NCBI GenBank assembly: GCA_036012905.1
Contig: DASCQF010000005.1
Coordinates: 20,562-84,561, forward strand
Length of the DNA: 64,000 bases
Source of the DNA: NP936 sp002726085
Lineage (GTDB): Bacteria; Acidobacteriota; Vicinamibacteria; Vicinamibacterales; UBA8438
Direction of reading: 5' to 3'
The notes beneath the pieces were generated by a model, which was given only the letters and a program-made list of their open reading frames with translations, was not told where the DNA came from and ran no database searches. The first letter of the stretch is position 1; every line of letters begins with the position of its first letter. Positions 44,626 through 52,127 of the stretch are shown here, one piece after another. Position numbers and translations under genes: made by a program.

Positions 44626-44934
44626 CTACCAGCGCATCACATTCATCTCGTCGATATTCACGGTCTCCTTGTTCCGGAAGAACGCCAGGAGAATCCCCAG
44701 CCCGACCGCGGCCTCGGCGGCGGCCACCGCAATCACGAACACGACGAACACCTGCCCCACCAGGTTCTCGAGATACCGGGCGTTAGCGACAAGATTGATG
44801 TTGACGGCGTTGAGCATCAGCTCGATCGCCATAAAGACGATGATGATGTTGCGACGCACCAGCACGCCGATCACCCCGATGGTGAACAGCGCCGCGGAGA
44901 GAATCGTGTAATGCGCCGGCGTGATGTCCATCAT
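44626..44934 (-). CDS. nuoK: NADH-quinone oxidoreductase subunit K
   Basis: 102 residues with three membrane helices. The family signature is present: RRNIIIVFMAIELMLNAVNINLVA, with the conserved Glu in helix 2, and VFVIAVAAAEAAVGLGILLAFFR with the second conserved Glu in helix 3. It is part of the proton path between the quinone site and the antiporter subunits. The ATG at 44934 overlaps the nuoJ stop by 4 bp (ATGA). Confidence 0.96.
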   Translation of the reverse strand: MMDITPAHYTILSAALFTIGVIGVLVRRNIIIVFMAIELMLNAVNINLVANARYLENLVGQVFVVFVIAVAAAEAAVGLGILLAFFRNKETVNIDEMNVMRW

Positions 44935-45455
44935 TGCAACTCTCTCTTGGCCAGCACGATGGCGCCGATCATCGCGACGAGCAGCAGGACGGATGCCACC
45001 TCGAACGGAATCAGATAGTCGGTGTAGAGCAACCAGCCGACCTGCTCAATATTGCCCTGAATCTCGGCCGGTACCGTTGAAGCGGCAGCCAACGGCGCCG
45101 ACGGCTCCCGACTGTAGCTGTAGACCACGATACCGGCCAGCTCGAGAAGCACCGCACCCGCCAGCACCAACCCCAGGAGGCCGAGGCGCCGCGGGTCCTG
45201 ATGAGCCTCCGGCTCCCGTTTCAGATTCACCAGCATGACCACAAAGAGATACAGCACGACGATGCCGCCGGCGTAGACCAGCACCTGAATCACCGCCAGA
45301 AACTCCGCCTGCAAGACGACGTAGAGCGCCGCCACGCAGAGAAAATTGATGACGAGATAGACCACGCTGTGCACGGTGTTCTTCGCCGTCACCACCAGGA
45401 TCGCCAGCCCCAGAATGAGGACCGAGAGCGTGTAGAAGGCGATAGCTTCGGGCAT
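44931..45455 (-). CDS. nuoJ: NADH-quinone oxidoreductase subunit J
   Basis: 174 residues, five membrane helices. Conserved: VVTAKNTVHSVVYLVINFLCVAALYVVLQAEFLAVIQVLVYAGGIVVLYLFVVMLVNL, the family core, including the pi-bulge helix region VYAGGIVVLYLFVVML. It starts 3 bp after the nuoH stop. In standard operons nuoI sits between nuoH and nuoJ; here there is no room for it. Confidence 0.96.
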   Translation of the reverse strand: MPEAIAFYTLSVLILGLAILVVTAKNTVHSVVYLVINFLCVAALYVVLQAEFLAVIQVLVYAGGIVVLYLFVVMLVNLKREPEAHQDPRRLGLLGLVLAGAVLLELAGIVVYSYSREPSAPLAAASTVPAEIQGNIEQVGWLLYTDYLIPFEVASVLLLVAMIGAIVLAKRELQ

Positions 45456-45458
45456 GAC

Positions 45459-46457
45459 TCAGAGCACTACCTTGACGATGCCGGTCACCACGATGTTGGC
45501 AAGGGCGATCGGGATCAGCACTTTCCACCCGATTCGCATCAGTTGGTCGTAGCGATACCGTGGAAACGTGGCCCGGATCCAGATAAACAGATACAGGAAC
45601 ACGAACATCTTGCCGAAGAACCAGATCCAGCTCGGGATCAGGTCCAGAAACGCCAGCGCGTCGACGTTCGGAAACGGTCGCAGCCAGCCGCCCCAGAACA
45701 GCACCGTGACGACCGCCGAGATGACGATTAAGTTCGCGTACTCCGCAAGGAAGAACAGCGCGAACCGCATGCCGCTGTACTCCGTGTGGAACCCGCCTGT
45801 CAGCTCTTGCTCCGCTTCCGGGAGGTCGAACGGCGCCCGATTCGTCTCGGCCAGCCCCCCAATCAGCACCAGCACGAACGCCACCGGCTGGACGAACCCG
45901 AACCACAACCCCGCGTCCTGCTGCGCCTCGACGATGCCGACCATGCTCAGCGTGCCGGCGGTCAGAACGACGCTGACCAGCGTCATTGTGACGGCGATCT
46001 CATAGCTGATGAGCTGGGCCGACGCCCGCAGGCTTGCCAGCAGCGGATACTTGCTGTTCGATGCCCAACCGGCCAGGATGATGCCGTAGACACCGATCGA
46101 CGTCACCGAGACGATAAAGAGCAGCCCGACGTTGAGGTCGGTGATATAGAACAGCTCATCCCCACCGAACGGCACCACCGAGAAGACGACCAGCGCCGGC
46201 ACCAGCGACAGAATCGGCGCAAGCGTGAACATCAACTTGTCGGCCTTGGCCGGTGTGATGTCCTCCTTGACCATCAGCTTGATCGGATCCGCGATCGCCT
46301 GCAGCACACCGTAGGGCCCGACCCGCATCGGCCCGAGCCGCGACTGCGCCCACGCGATGACCTTGCGCTCGAGCAACGTCATGAACGCGACCGATATCAT
46401 GACCGCGTTGAGTAGCACCGCGATCTTGAGCAGCGGAATGACAAGGGTCTCGATCAT
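45459..46457 (-). CDS. nuoH: NADH-quinone oxidoreductase subunit H
   Basis: 332 residues, eight membrane helices; forms the quinone chamber together with NuoB and NuoD. Conserved: TLLERKVIAWAQSRLGPMRVGPYGVLQAIADPIKLMVKEDITP (ERK..GP motif), GLAETNRAPFDLPEAEQELTGGFHTEYSGMRFALFFLAEYAN, and a C-terminal RATFPRYRYDQLMRIGWKVLIP. All are intact. It starts 2 bp after nuoD. Confidence 0.97.
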   Translation of the reverse strand: MIETLVIPLLKIAVLLNAVMISVAFMTLLERKVIAWAQSRLGPMRVGPYGVLQAIADPIKLMVKEDITPAKADKLMFTLAPILSLVPALVVFSVVPFGGDELFYITDLNVGLLFIVSVTSIGVYGIILAGWASNSKYPLLASLRASAQLISYEIAVTMTLVSVVLTAGTLSMVGIVEAQQDAGLWFGFVQPVAFVLVLIGGLAETNRAPFDLPEAEQELTGGFHTEYSGMRFALFFLAEYANLIVISAVVTVLFWGGWLRPFPNVDALAFLDLIPSWIWFFGKMFVFLYLFIWIRATFPRYRYDQLMRIGWKVLIPIALANIVVTGIVKVVL

Positions 46458-46459
46458 CG

Positions 46460-47575
46460 CTATCTGTCGACCTCGCCGAGCACAACATCGATGGTGCCGA
46501 TCAGCGCCACCACATCGGCAACGAGGTGCCCGACGATCAGCGGCCTGAGCCCCTGCAGATTGCAGAACGACGGCGGTCGGACACGCAGCCGATACGGGTT
46601 GGTCGCGCGTCCGTCACTCACGATGAAATAACCGAGCTCGCCCTTCGGCGACTCGATCGCATGATACGTTTCACCAGCCTTTGGTTTGATGAGCCGGGGT
46701 ACTTTGCCCATCACCGGTCCCTCCGGCAACCCGTCGAGCGCCTGACGGATGATGTGGAGCGATTGCCTGAACTCCTCCAGCCGGATGAGATACCGGTCGT
46801 AGGTATCCCCGTGCGTGCCGAGTGGCACGTCGAACTCGAACTCGTCGTAGGCGGCGTAGGGCTCGTCTTTCCGCACGTCCCGGTAGACGCCGGACCCGCG
46901 CAGCGGCGGACCGCACAAACCGAGCGCGGTCGCGTCCTCGCCTGAGATGACGCCGATCCCGCGGGTGCGCTCGAGCCAGATCCGGTTGTTGGTCAGCAGC
47001 TCCTCGTACTCCGGGATCTTGGAGTCCATCACGTCGCAGAAGGCTCGCACCTTGCGATCCCAGCCGCTCGGGATATCGAGCGGGAGACCGCCGATCCGCA
47101 TGGAGTTGTATGTCAGCCGCGCGCCACAGTATTCCTCGAACAGGTCGAGCACGAGCTCACGCTCGCGAAAGGCGTAGAGAAACACGGTCATCGCCCCGAT
47201 GTCCATGGCGTGGGTGCCCAGCCACAGACAGTGACTCGCGACCCGCTGAAGCTCGGAGAGGATGGTGCGGATGTAACGCGCCCTCCGGGGCACTTCCACC
47301 TCCATGAGCTTCTCGACCGTCTCGCAGTAGCCCAGGTTGCTGGTGGCGGACGCCACGTAGTCCAAGCGGTCGGTCAGCAGGATGATCTGGGTCCAGTCAC
47401 GGTTTTCGGTCAGCTTCTCGACGCCACGATGGACATACCCCATGATCACATCGGCGTCGACGACCCGCTCGCCATCGAGCCGCAGGACCACCTGTAGCAC
47501 CCCGTGCGTGCTGGGGTGCTGCGGGCCCATGTTGATCACGAGCTCGTCGGTATCGAACATCGATCCTGTGGTCAT
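46460..47575 (-). CDS. nuoD: NADH-quinone oxidoreductase subunit D
   Basis: 371 residues, 49-kDa-type subunit related to the NiFe-hydrogenase large subunit. It begins with LVINMGPQHPSTHGVLQVVLRLDGE, the quinone-site His-containing motif, then GYVHRGVEKL, and ends GRATNPYRLRVRPPSFCNLQGL..ADVVALIGTIDVVLGEVDR, the standard C-terminus. It works with NuoB at the quinone-reduction site, but nuoB is not in the operon. The ATG at 47575 is preceded by a GC hairpin rather than a ribosome site. A 247-bp repeat-filled gap separates it from nuoC. Confidence 0.96.
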   Translation of the reverse strand: MTTGSMFDTDELVINMGPQHPSTHGVLQVVLRLDGERVVDADVIMGYVHRGVEKLTENRDWTQIILLTDRLDYVASATSNLGYCETVEKLMEVEVPRRARYIRTILSELQRVASHCLWLGTHAMDIGAMTVFLYAFRERELVLDLFEEYCGARLTYNSMRIGGLPLDIPSGWDRKVRAFCDVMDSKIPEYEELLTNNRIWLERTRGIGVISGEDATALGLCGPPLRGSGVYRDVRKDEPYAAYDEFEFDVPLGTHGDTYDRYLIRLEEFRQSLHIIRQALDGLPEGPVMGKVPRLIKPKAGETYHAIESPKGELGYFIVSDGRATNPYRLRVRPPSFCNLQGLRPLIVGHLVADVVALIGTIDVVLGEVDR

Positions 47576-47576
47576 T

Positions 47577-47822
47577 ATCTAGACGGGGCTTCGCCCCGGA
47601 CCCCACGCGGGCGCTCCGCGGGGACCCCGAAAGCCCCACTCCGCGCCCGCGAGGCGCGCACGTGCGCGCCTTGGCCTTCACCGACGGCCCAGAATGGCTG
47701 CACGCTTCGCTCTTCGGATTGCATCACCGCCTACTCGATCTCCGCCTCGTCACCTTAGACGGGGCTGCGCCCCGTGCCGCCACCGCGGGCCGCGCATTGT
47801 CGCGCGGCCTGCCATCCGCCGG
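47577..47822 (-). repeat. Duplicated nuoC tail and GC hairpins in the nuoC-nuoD gap
   Basis: The last seven codons of nuoC including its stop (47823-47843) recur at 47731-47751 with one mismatch. Each copy is followed, in the direction of transcription, by a hairpin of the form CGGGGC-loop-GCCCCG then TCTA (47759-47775 and 47584-47598). Further palindromes lie at 47606-47620 and about 47788-47810. The gap thus looks like a partial tandem duplication of [gene end + hairpin]. No coding frame is evident in it. Confidence 0.7.
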
Positions 47823-48545
47823 CTACTCGATCTCCGTCTCGTCCTGGAGGTTTCGCAGCCGCAGCCACTCCATCGGGCTCTCGAGCAACAGCTCACCCGG
47901 TCCCTCGAGCGGGTAATCCTTCCGCTGCGGATGACCCTGCCAGCTATCCGGCATCAGGATCCGGCGCAAATCGGGGTGCCCCGTGAACCGCACGCCGAAC
48001 ATGTCCCACACCTCGCGCTCGAGCCAGTTGGCGGCCGGCCAGACGCCGGAAACGGAGGGCACCGGCTCATCCTCCGCGGCTCGGACCTTGACCCGGACCC
48101 GATGACGTCGGCGGGTGGAGTACAGACAGTAGATGACGTCGAAGCGTTTTTCTCGTGGCGGCCAGTCGCTGGCCGTCACGTCCGCACAATAGTCGAATGA
48201 ACCTTCGTCCGAATCTTTCAAGAAACCGACAACGTCGAGCAGCGAGGTCGGGCCCACGATCACGGTCCAGTCGCCAACCCAGTAGCTGACCTGCTCCACC
48301 GCCCCGGGCAACGCCTTTTCGAGCGCGACCAGGAACGGGGGGCGCTCGAGATCGTCGGGCGGAGGCGGGTCGCTAGGCCCCTTGGGGGCCTCTGGCGGCG
48401 CCTTCGGCTTGGGCTTGGGCTTGACTGCCGGCGCCGCGGCGGCCGGCTTCGGAGCAACCGGCTTTGGCGCATCGCTCGCAGCCGCCGCCTGGTCGTCGGA
48501 CGGGGCGTCAGGCGTGATGTCGCCCGGTTTCGATTCGTCTGCCAT
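47823..48545 (-). CDS. nuoC: NADH-quinone oxidoreductase subunit C with Pro/Ala/Lys-rich N-terminal extension
   Basis: 240 residues. Residues about 70-240 are the 30-kDa subunit: FDYCADVTASDWP, KRFDVIYCLYSTRRRHRVRVKV, ANWLEREVWDMFGVRFTGHPDLRRILMPDSWQGHPQRKDYPL, with the signature ERE..YDMFGI..GHPDLRRI. The first 68 residues are a disordered Ala/Pro/Lys/Asp-rich tail not found in standard NuoC. NuoC is separate from NuoD here. It follows nuoA after 59 bp, where nuoB would normally lie. Confidence 0.95.
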   Translation of the reverse strand: MADESKPGDITPDAPSDDQAAAASDAPKPVAPKPAAAAPAVKPKPKPKAPPEAPKGPSDPPPPDDLERPPFLVALEKALPGAVEQVSYWVGDWTVIVGPTSLLDVVGFLKDSDEGSFDYCADVTASDWPPREKRFDVIYCLYSTRRRHRVRVKVRAAEDEPVPSVSGVWPAANWLEREVWDMFGVRFTGHPDLRRILMPDSWQGHPQRKDYPLEGPGELLLESPMEWLRLRNLQDETEIE

Positions 48546-48604
48546 GGTGGAGAGCTAATGGAACACAGCCTGCGTCGTCACAGCGGCGCCTTGACCGGCA
48601 CCGA

Positions 48605-48961
48605 CTACGCCCACTCCAGCGCGCCCTTGCGCCACGCATACACGTAGCCGAGGACGAGGATGAAGATGAAGACCAGCATCTCGATCAGCCCGAACAGGGC
48701 CAGCCGGTCCATGATGACGGCCCAGGGGAACATGAACACGGTCTCAACGTCGAAAATGACGAAGAGCATCGCGATCAGGTAATAGCGAACACTGTAGCGA
48801 TCGCGCGCGTCTGTGGTCGGCTCGATCCCGCACTCATACGGCTCGAGCTTCACCTTGTTGTAGCGCGAAGACCGAATCAACGACGTGAAGATCAGCGTGC
48901 CAACGGCAAAGCCAATCGCGACCAACACGAACAGCAGCACGGGGATGTATGCATCAAGCAT
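48605..48961 (-). CDS. nuoA: NADH-quinone oxidoreductase subunit A
   Basis: 118 residues, three membrane helices. Conserved: KLEPYECGIEPTTDARDRYSVRYYLIAMLFVIFDVETVFMFPWAV, the NuoA signature with the loop cysteine near the quinone site. It is the first gene of the operon, with a leader of about 140 nt from the predicted promoter. Confidence 0.97.
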   Translation of the reverse strand: MLDAYIPVLLFVLVAIGFAVGTLIFTSLIRSSRYNKVKLEPYECGIEPTTDARDRYSVRYYLIAMLFVIFDVETVFMFPWAVIMDRLALFGLIEMLVFIFILVLGYVYAWRKGALEWA

Positions 48962-48982
48962 CGGCGGTCACCCAACAGCGAG

Positions 48983-49002
48983 TAGCAGCCCGTGGTGAAA
49001 GC
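48983..49002. repeat. Solo end of the 178-bp element in the nuo leader
   Basis: TAGCAGCCCGTGGTGAAAGC matches the terminal inverted repeat of the elements at 33034 and 63626. The body and other end are missing, so this is a remnant or a solo terminus. Confidence 0.65.
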
Positions 49003-49109
49003 CGCCCCCCGACGTGCACGCGCCTCGATTCACCCGGAAAACTCGATGCGGCAGGGTTAGGGTTGGTCGCGGCCGATAACTCGACCGTGCGGGCCAGGAA
49101 TCCGGGGTT

Positions 49110-49138
49110 TTTATAGCATGCAGCCCGAGGGGTGTCAA
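49110..49138 (-). promoter_or_regulatory. Promoter of the nuo operon
   Basis: Minus strand: TTGACA at 49138-49133, a 17-bp spacer and TATAAA at 49115-49110. Start expected near 49103, giving a leader of about 140 nt that carries the solo repeat end. The rest of the 350-bp region between nuoA and the first VWFA gene holds nothing else I recognise, apart from the VWFA -10 box. Confidence 0.78.
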
Positions 49139-49287
49139 GAAATGCGCCGTCTGCGAGGGGCTGGCAGGGGGGTCTAAGACCCCAGCGATCACGGCGCGTT
49201 CTCCGACGCGGTCGGCCATGACACCTCCAACGGCATCGCCCATCCAATAATCGCCATCCCGGGAGCCGCTCGATGCGGGATTCCAGC

Positions 49288-49293
49288 TATACT
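49288..49293 (+). promoter_or_regulatory. -10 box TATACT of the VWFA gene pair
   Basis: TATACT ends 21 bp before the ATG at 49315. No good -35 is visible. It supports 49315 rather than the upstream in-frame ATG at 49273 as the start. Confidence 0.45.
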
Positions 49294-49314
49294 TTGTCAG
49301 AGGCTCACTCACCC

Positions 49315-50247
49315 ATGTCCCAGGCTGAACGACGCCGTGGTTTCACCGCGATATGGCTGCTGGCGGTGATGACCGTCGGCCTCGTCGGTCAGGGCACGGT
49401 GTGGGCACAGGGCGAAGAGCGGTCGATGGTCGTCAGCGTCCTCGATTCGAGTGGGGCGCCCGTCGAGGGGCTAGCACCCACAGACTTCGTGATCGCGGAG
49501 GACGGGACCGAGCGCGAAGTGCTGCGGGTCGAGCCGGCGACCACACCGATGCAGCTCGCCGTGCTCGTCGACACCAGCGGCGCGGCCGCCTTCGCGACCG
49601 CCAACATCCGAGAGGGACTCGAGGCATTCGTGTCGCGCCTCCATGAGGACCACGAGATCGCTTTGGTCACCTTCGGCAATCATCCGCGCATCCTGGTCGA
49701 ATCGACCGGTCAGATCGACCGGTTGCGGGATGGGATCGGACAGCTCTTCGCCTTCCCGGACACCGCCGCCTATCTGCTCGACGCCCTGGTGGAGACCACC
49801 CGCGGGTTCGAGCAGCGGGAAGCACCGCGGCCGGTCATAGTGGCCGTGACGAGCGACGGCATCGACTACAGCAGCCAGAGCGCCAGGCGGGCGCTCGAAG
49901 GGCTCCGGGCGAATCAAGTGGCAACCCACATGATCGTGCTGCAGAACCAGGCGAACGCCGCGCTCCGCGCGTCAGTGAACGACGGCGGCGAAGTCGCAGA
50001 CCACCTGTATCAGCGGGACCTGATGCTCGAACAGGGTCCGAAGGAGACGGGTGGGCAGCGCCACGACCTGCTTGTGAGCAGCGCCCTGGTCGACACGCTC
50101 GACACGCTTGCCGCGATCCTCACCAGCCAGTACGAGGTAGTGTACTCGCGACCCGCTAGTCTCATACCGCCCGAGGAAATTGCGGTGCGGATGCGGCGCG
50201 ACGACCTGTCGGCCCAGGGGACCCCGGTCAGGCAGTCAGGAGAGTAG
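49315..50247 (+). CDS. Exported VWFA-related protein (acidobacterial type), degenerate MIDAS
   Basis: 310 residues with a signal peptide (FTAIWLLAVMTVGLVGQGTVWA). Then an N-terminal beta domain (MVVSVLDSSGAPVEGLAPTDFVIAEDGTEREVLRVEPA), characteristic of the Acidobacteria 'VWFA-related' family, and a von Willebrand factor A domain. The metal site reads VLVDTSGAAAF, so the third MIDAS position (DxSxS) is Ala instead of Ser and metal binding may be weakened. Lower down ILTSQYEVVYSRP matches the family C-terminus (usually SQYTLGY). Its partner gene follows after 4 bp. Function unknown; the family is expanded in Acidobacteria. Confidence 0.8.
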   Translation: MSQAERRRGFTAIWLLAVMTVGLVGQGTVWAQGEERSMVVSVLDSSGAPVEGLAPTDFVIAEDGTEREVLRVEPATTPMQLAVLVDTSGAAAFATANIREGLEAFVSRLHEDHEIALVTFGNHPRILVESTGQIDRLRDGIGQLFAFPDTAAYLLDALVETTRGFEQREAPRPVIVAVTSDGIDYSSQSARRALEGLRANQVATHMIVLQNQANAALRASVNDGGEVADHLYQRDLMLEQGPKETGGQRHDLLVSSALVDTLDTLAAILTSQYEVVYSRPASLIPPEEIAVRMRRDDLSAQGTPVRQSGE

Positions 50248-50251
50248 TCAC

Positions 50252-51169
50252 ATGACCCGATACCTACTCGGGCTCCTGGTCACGCTTGGTGTGGCGACCG
50301 CCATAGCGCAACAACCGGACCAGCCGGCCTTCCGGGCCGGTGTCGACCTGGTCTCGCTCAACGTGACGGTCACCGACGGCGACAACCGCTATGTCACCGA
50401 TATCGAGGCCGAGGGCTTCCAGCTCTTCGAAGACGGCGCGCTGCAGGAGGTCACTTTCTTCAACCGAACACAGCTGCCGATCGCACTGGCGCTCCTCATA
50501 GACACGAGCGCGAGCATGACCGAAAAGATGTCCACGGCACAGGAGGCCGCAATCGGGTTCGCCGAGCGGCTACGTGCCGAGGATTTGGCGAGTGTCATCG
50601 ATTTCGACAGCCGGGTCGACATCCTGCAGGACTTCACGAATTCCAGTGATCTGCTCAACACCGCGATCCGGCGGACCTCTGCGGGCGGGTCGACGTCGCT
50701 CTACAACGCCATCTACATCTCGCTCAAGGAGCTCGGGAAGATCGGCGCCACCACGGCCGACGAGATCAGACGTCAGGCGATCGTGATGCTCTCGGATGGA
50801 GAGGACACCTCGAGTCTCGTCGAATTCGAAGAGGTCCTCGAGCTCGCAAAGCGGTCCGATACGGTCATCTACTCGATCGGGCTCCGGTCGCGGGACATCC
50901 GCACGCGACGCGGGCTCCGCGAGGCCGACTTCGTGTTGCGGCAACTCGCCCAGGAAACCGGGGGCCGGGCCTTCTTCCCGGAGCAGGTCGAGGACCTTCC
51001 GGAGATCTATCAGCGCATCTCGGACGAGCTGTCCAGTCAGTACACGCTGGGATACATCTCGAAGAACCCCCTACGGAATGGCCAGTGGCGCCGCATTGTC
51101 GTGCGTGTCGACCGTCCCAATGTCGCCGCCCGGACGAAGCAGGGCTACTACGGGCCGACCATCAACTGA
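50252..51169 (+). CDS. Exported VWFA-related protein (acidobacterial type), intact MIDAS
   Basis: 305 residues. Signal peptide YLLGLLVTLGVATAIA; then the family's beta domain (FRAGVDLVSLNVTVTDGDNRYVTDIEAEGFQLFEDGALQEVTFF) and a von Willebrand A domain with an intact DxSxS site (LLIDTSASM), a conserved Thr region and LSDGEDT. It ends in ELSSQYTLGYISKN..GQWRRIVVRVDRPNVAARTKQGYYGP, the classic end of this family. It starts at the ATG at 50252 with AGGAG upstream, 4 bp after its paralogue, so the two are probably co-transcribed and may form a pair. Confidence 0.88.
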   Translation: MTRYLLGLLVTLGVATAIAQQPDQPAFRAGVDLVSLNVTVTDGDNRYVTDIEAEGFQLFEDGALQEVTFFNRTQLPIALALLIDTSASMTEKMSTAQEAAIGFAERLRAEDLASVIDFDSRVDILQDFTNSSDLLNTAIRRTSAGGSTSLYNAIYISLKELGKIGATTADEIRRQAIVMLSDGEDTSSLVEFEEVLELAKRSDTVIYSIGLRSRDIRTRRGLREADFVLRQLAQETGGRAFFPEQVEDLPEIYQRISDELSSQYTLGYISKNPLRNGQWRRIVVRVDRPNVAARTKQGYYGPTIN

Positions 51170-51215
51170 CCGGCGAACGGTCCGCGGCCACTCGATTCGC
51201 TCCCAGGACCGACCG

Positions 51216-52040
51216 ATGAATATACTCCCGCTTCTGCTCTACATCGCCGCCGGCGTCACCTACGCGATCTACTTTGCGCGACGGAGCCCTCAAGCGGGGC
51301 GCTTCGCCACGGCGTCACTTGCCGCCGCCGCGCTCATCCACACCTTCGTGGTCGGCATGCGCACGGTGGAAGTCGGTCAGCTGCCGTTCGTGCCACTTCC
51401 CGCGACGATTTCCGCGTTCGTCTGGCTGCTTGCGGTCGCCTATCTGTATACCGAAGTCACCACCGACGAGCGGGCGATGGGGGTGTTCATCGTGCCGCTG
51501 CTGGTCGTACTCCAGGGTGTGTCGACCGTGAGCGACCGCGTCCTCGAGCCGGCCCCGGTGCTCGACAGTCCCATGTTCGCCGTGCACGTATCGTCGCTCC
51601 TGTTTGCTTGCGCGGCGTTCGCACTGGCGTGCGTGATCGGGATCACCTACGTGCTGCTGTTCCGGGAGCTCAAGTCCAAGCAGCTCGGATTCTTCGCCGA
51701 GCGGCTCCCCTCGCTGAAGGTGCTCGACACAATGAATGGACGCGCCGTCAGCATCGGCTGGCTGTTTCTGACCGCGGGACTGGTGGTCGGAGCAGTGTGG
51801 CTGATGCAGCTGCAGCCGGAAACCGCGGCGGACCCACGAGTCGCCGCGATGTCGGTCTTTGACCCGAAGATCTATGTGGCGCTCCTGAGTTGGCTTCTGT
51901 ACTCGTTCGCGATTTACGCTCGCCGCGCCATCGGTTGGAACGGCAAGCGGGCGGCCTGGCTCTCGGCGATCGGGTTTTCGATCATCCTGCTGAACCTCGG
52001 GCCGGTCGGGTATTTCCTGACGGAGAGCCATAATTTTTGA
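51216..52040 (+). CDS. HemX/CcsA-like cytochrome c assembly-type membrane protein
   Basis: 274 residues, about eight membrane helices: an inner-membrane protein of the CcmF/CcsA/HemX superfamily. It has a His-containing HVSSLLFACAAFALACVIGITYVLLF segment and a conserved GRAVSIGWLFLTAGLVVGAVW stretch. The tryptophan-rich WWD haem motif of true CcsA is not obvious, which favours HemX. In Bacillus HemX lies beside hemA and lowers the level of glutamyl-tRNA reductase, and here it is again directly upstream of hemA. It starts at the ATG at 51216. Confidence 0.82.
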   Translation: MNILPLLLYIAAGVTYAIYFARRSPQAGRFATASLAAAALIHTFVVGMRTVEVGQLPFVPLPATISAFVWLLAVAYLYTEVTTDERAMGVFIVPLLVVLQGVSTVSDRVLEPAPVLDSPMFAVHVSSLLFACAAFALACVIGITYVLLFRELKSKQLGFFAERLPSLKVLDTMNGRAVSIGWLFLTAGLVVGAVWLMQLQPETAADPRVAAMSVFDPKIYVALLSWLLYSFAIYARRAIGWNGKRAAWLSAIGFSIILLNLGPVGYFLTESHNF

Positions 52041-52050
52041 GAACACGCGA

Positions 52051-52085
52051 GAAGTCAGAAGTCGGAAGTCAGAAGTCAGAAGTCA
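52051..52085 (+). repeat. Five heptamers upstream of hemA
   Basis: GAAGTCA, GAAGTCG, GAAGTCA, GAAGTCA, GAAGTCA in the 87-bp gap between the hemX-like gene and hemA. The array is followed by GGCTTCGCCGGC, a short hairpin-like sequence that also follows the array at the end of hemC. Confidence 0.8.
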
Positions 52086-52127
52086 GCTGGAGGGCTTCGC
52101 CGGCTTCCCTGTAGTCCACCCCGTACG

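Noticed and set aside
49101..49115. GGGGTTTTTATA considered as the tail of a rho-independent terminator
   Set aside because: No GC stem precedes the T-run; the minus strand reads as a TATAAA box with TTGACA 17 bp away.
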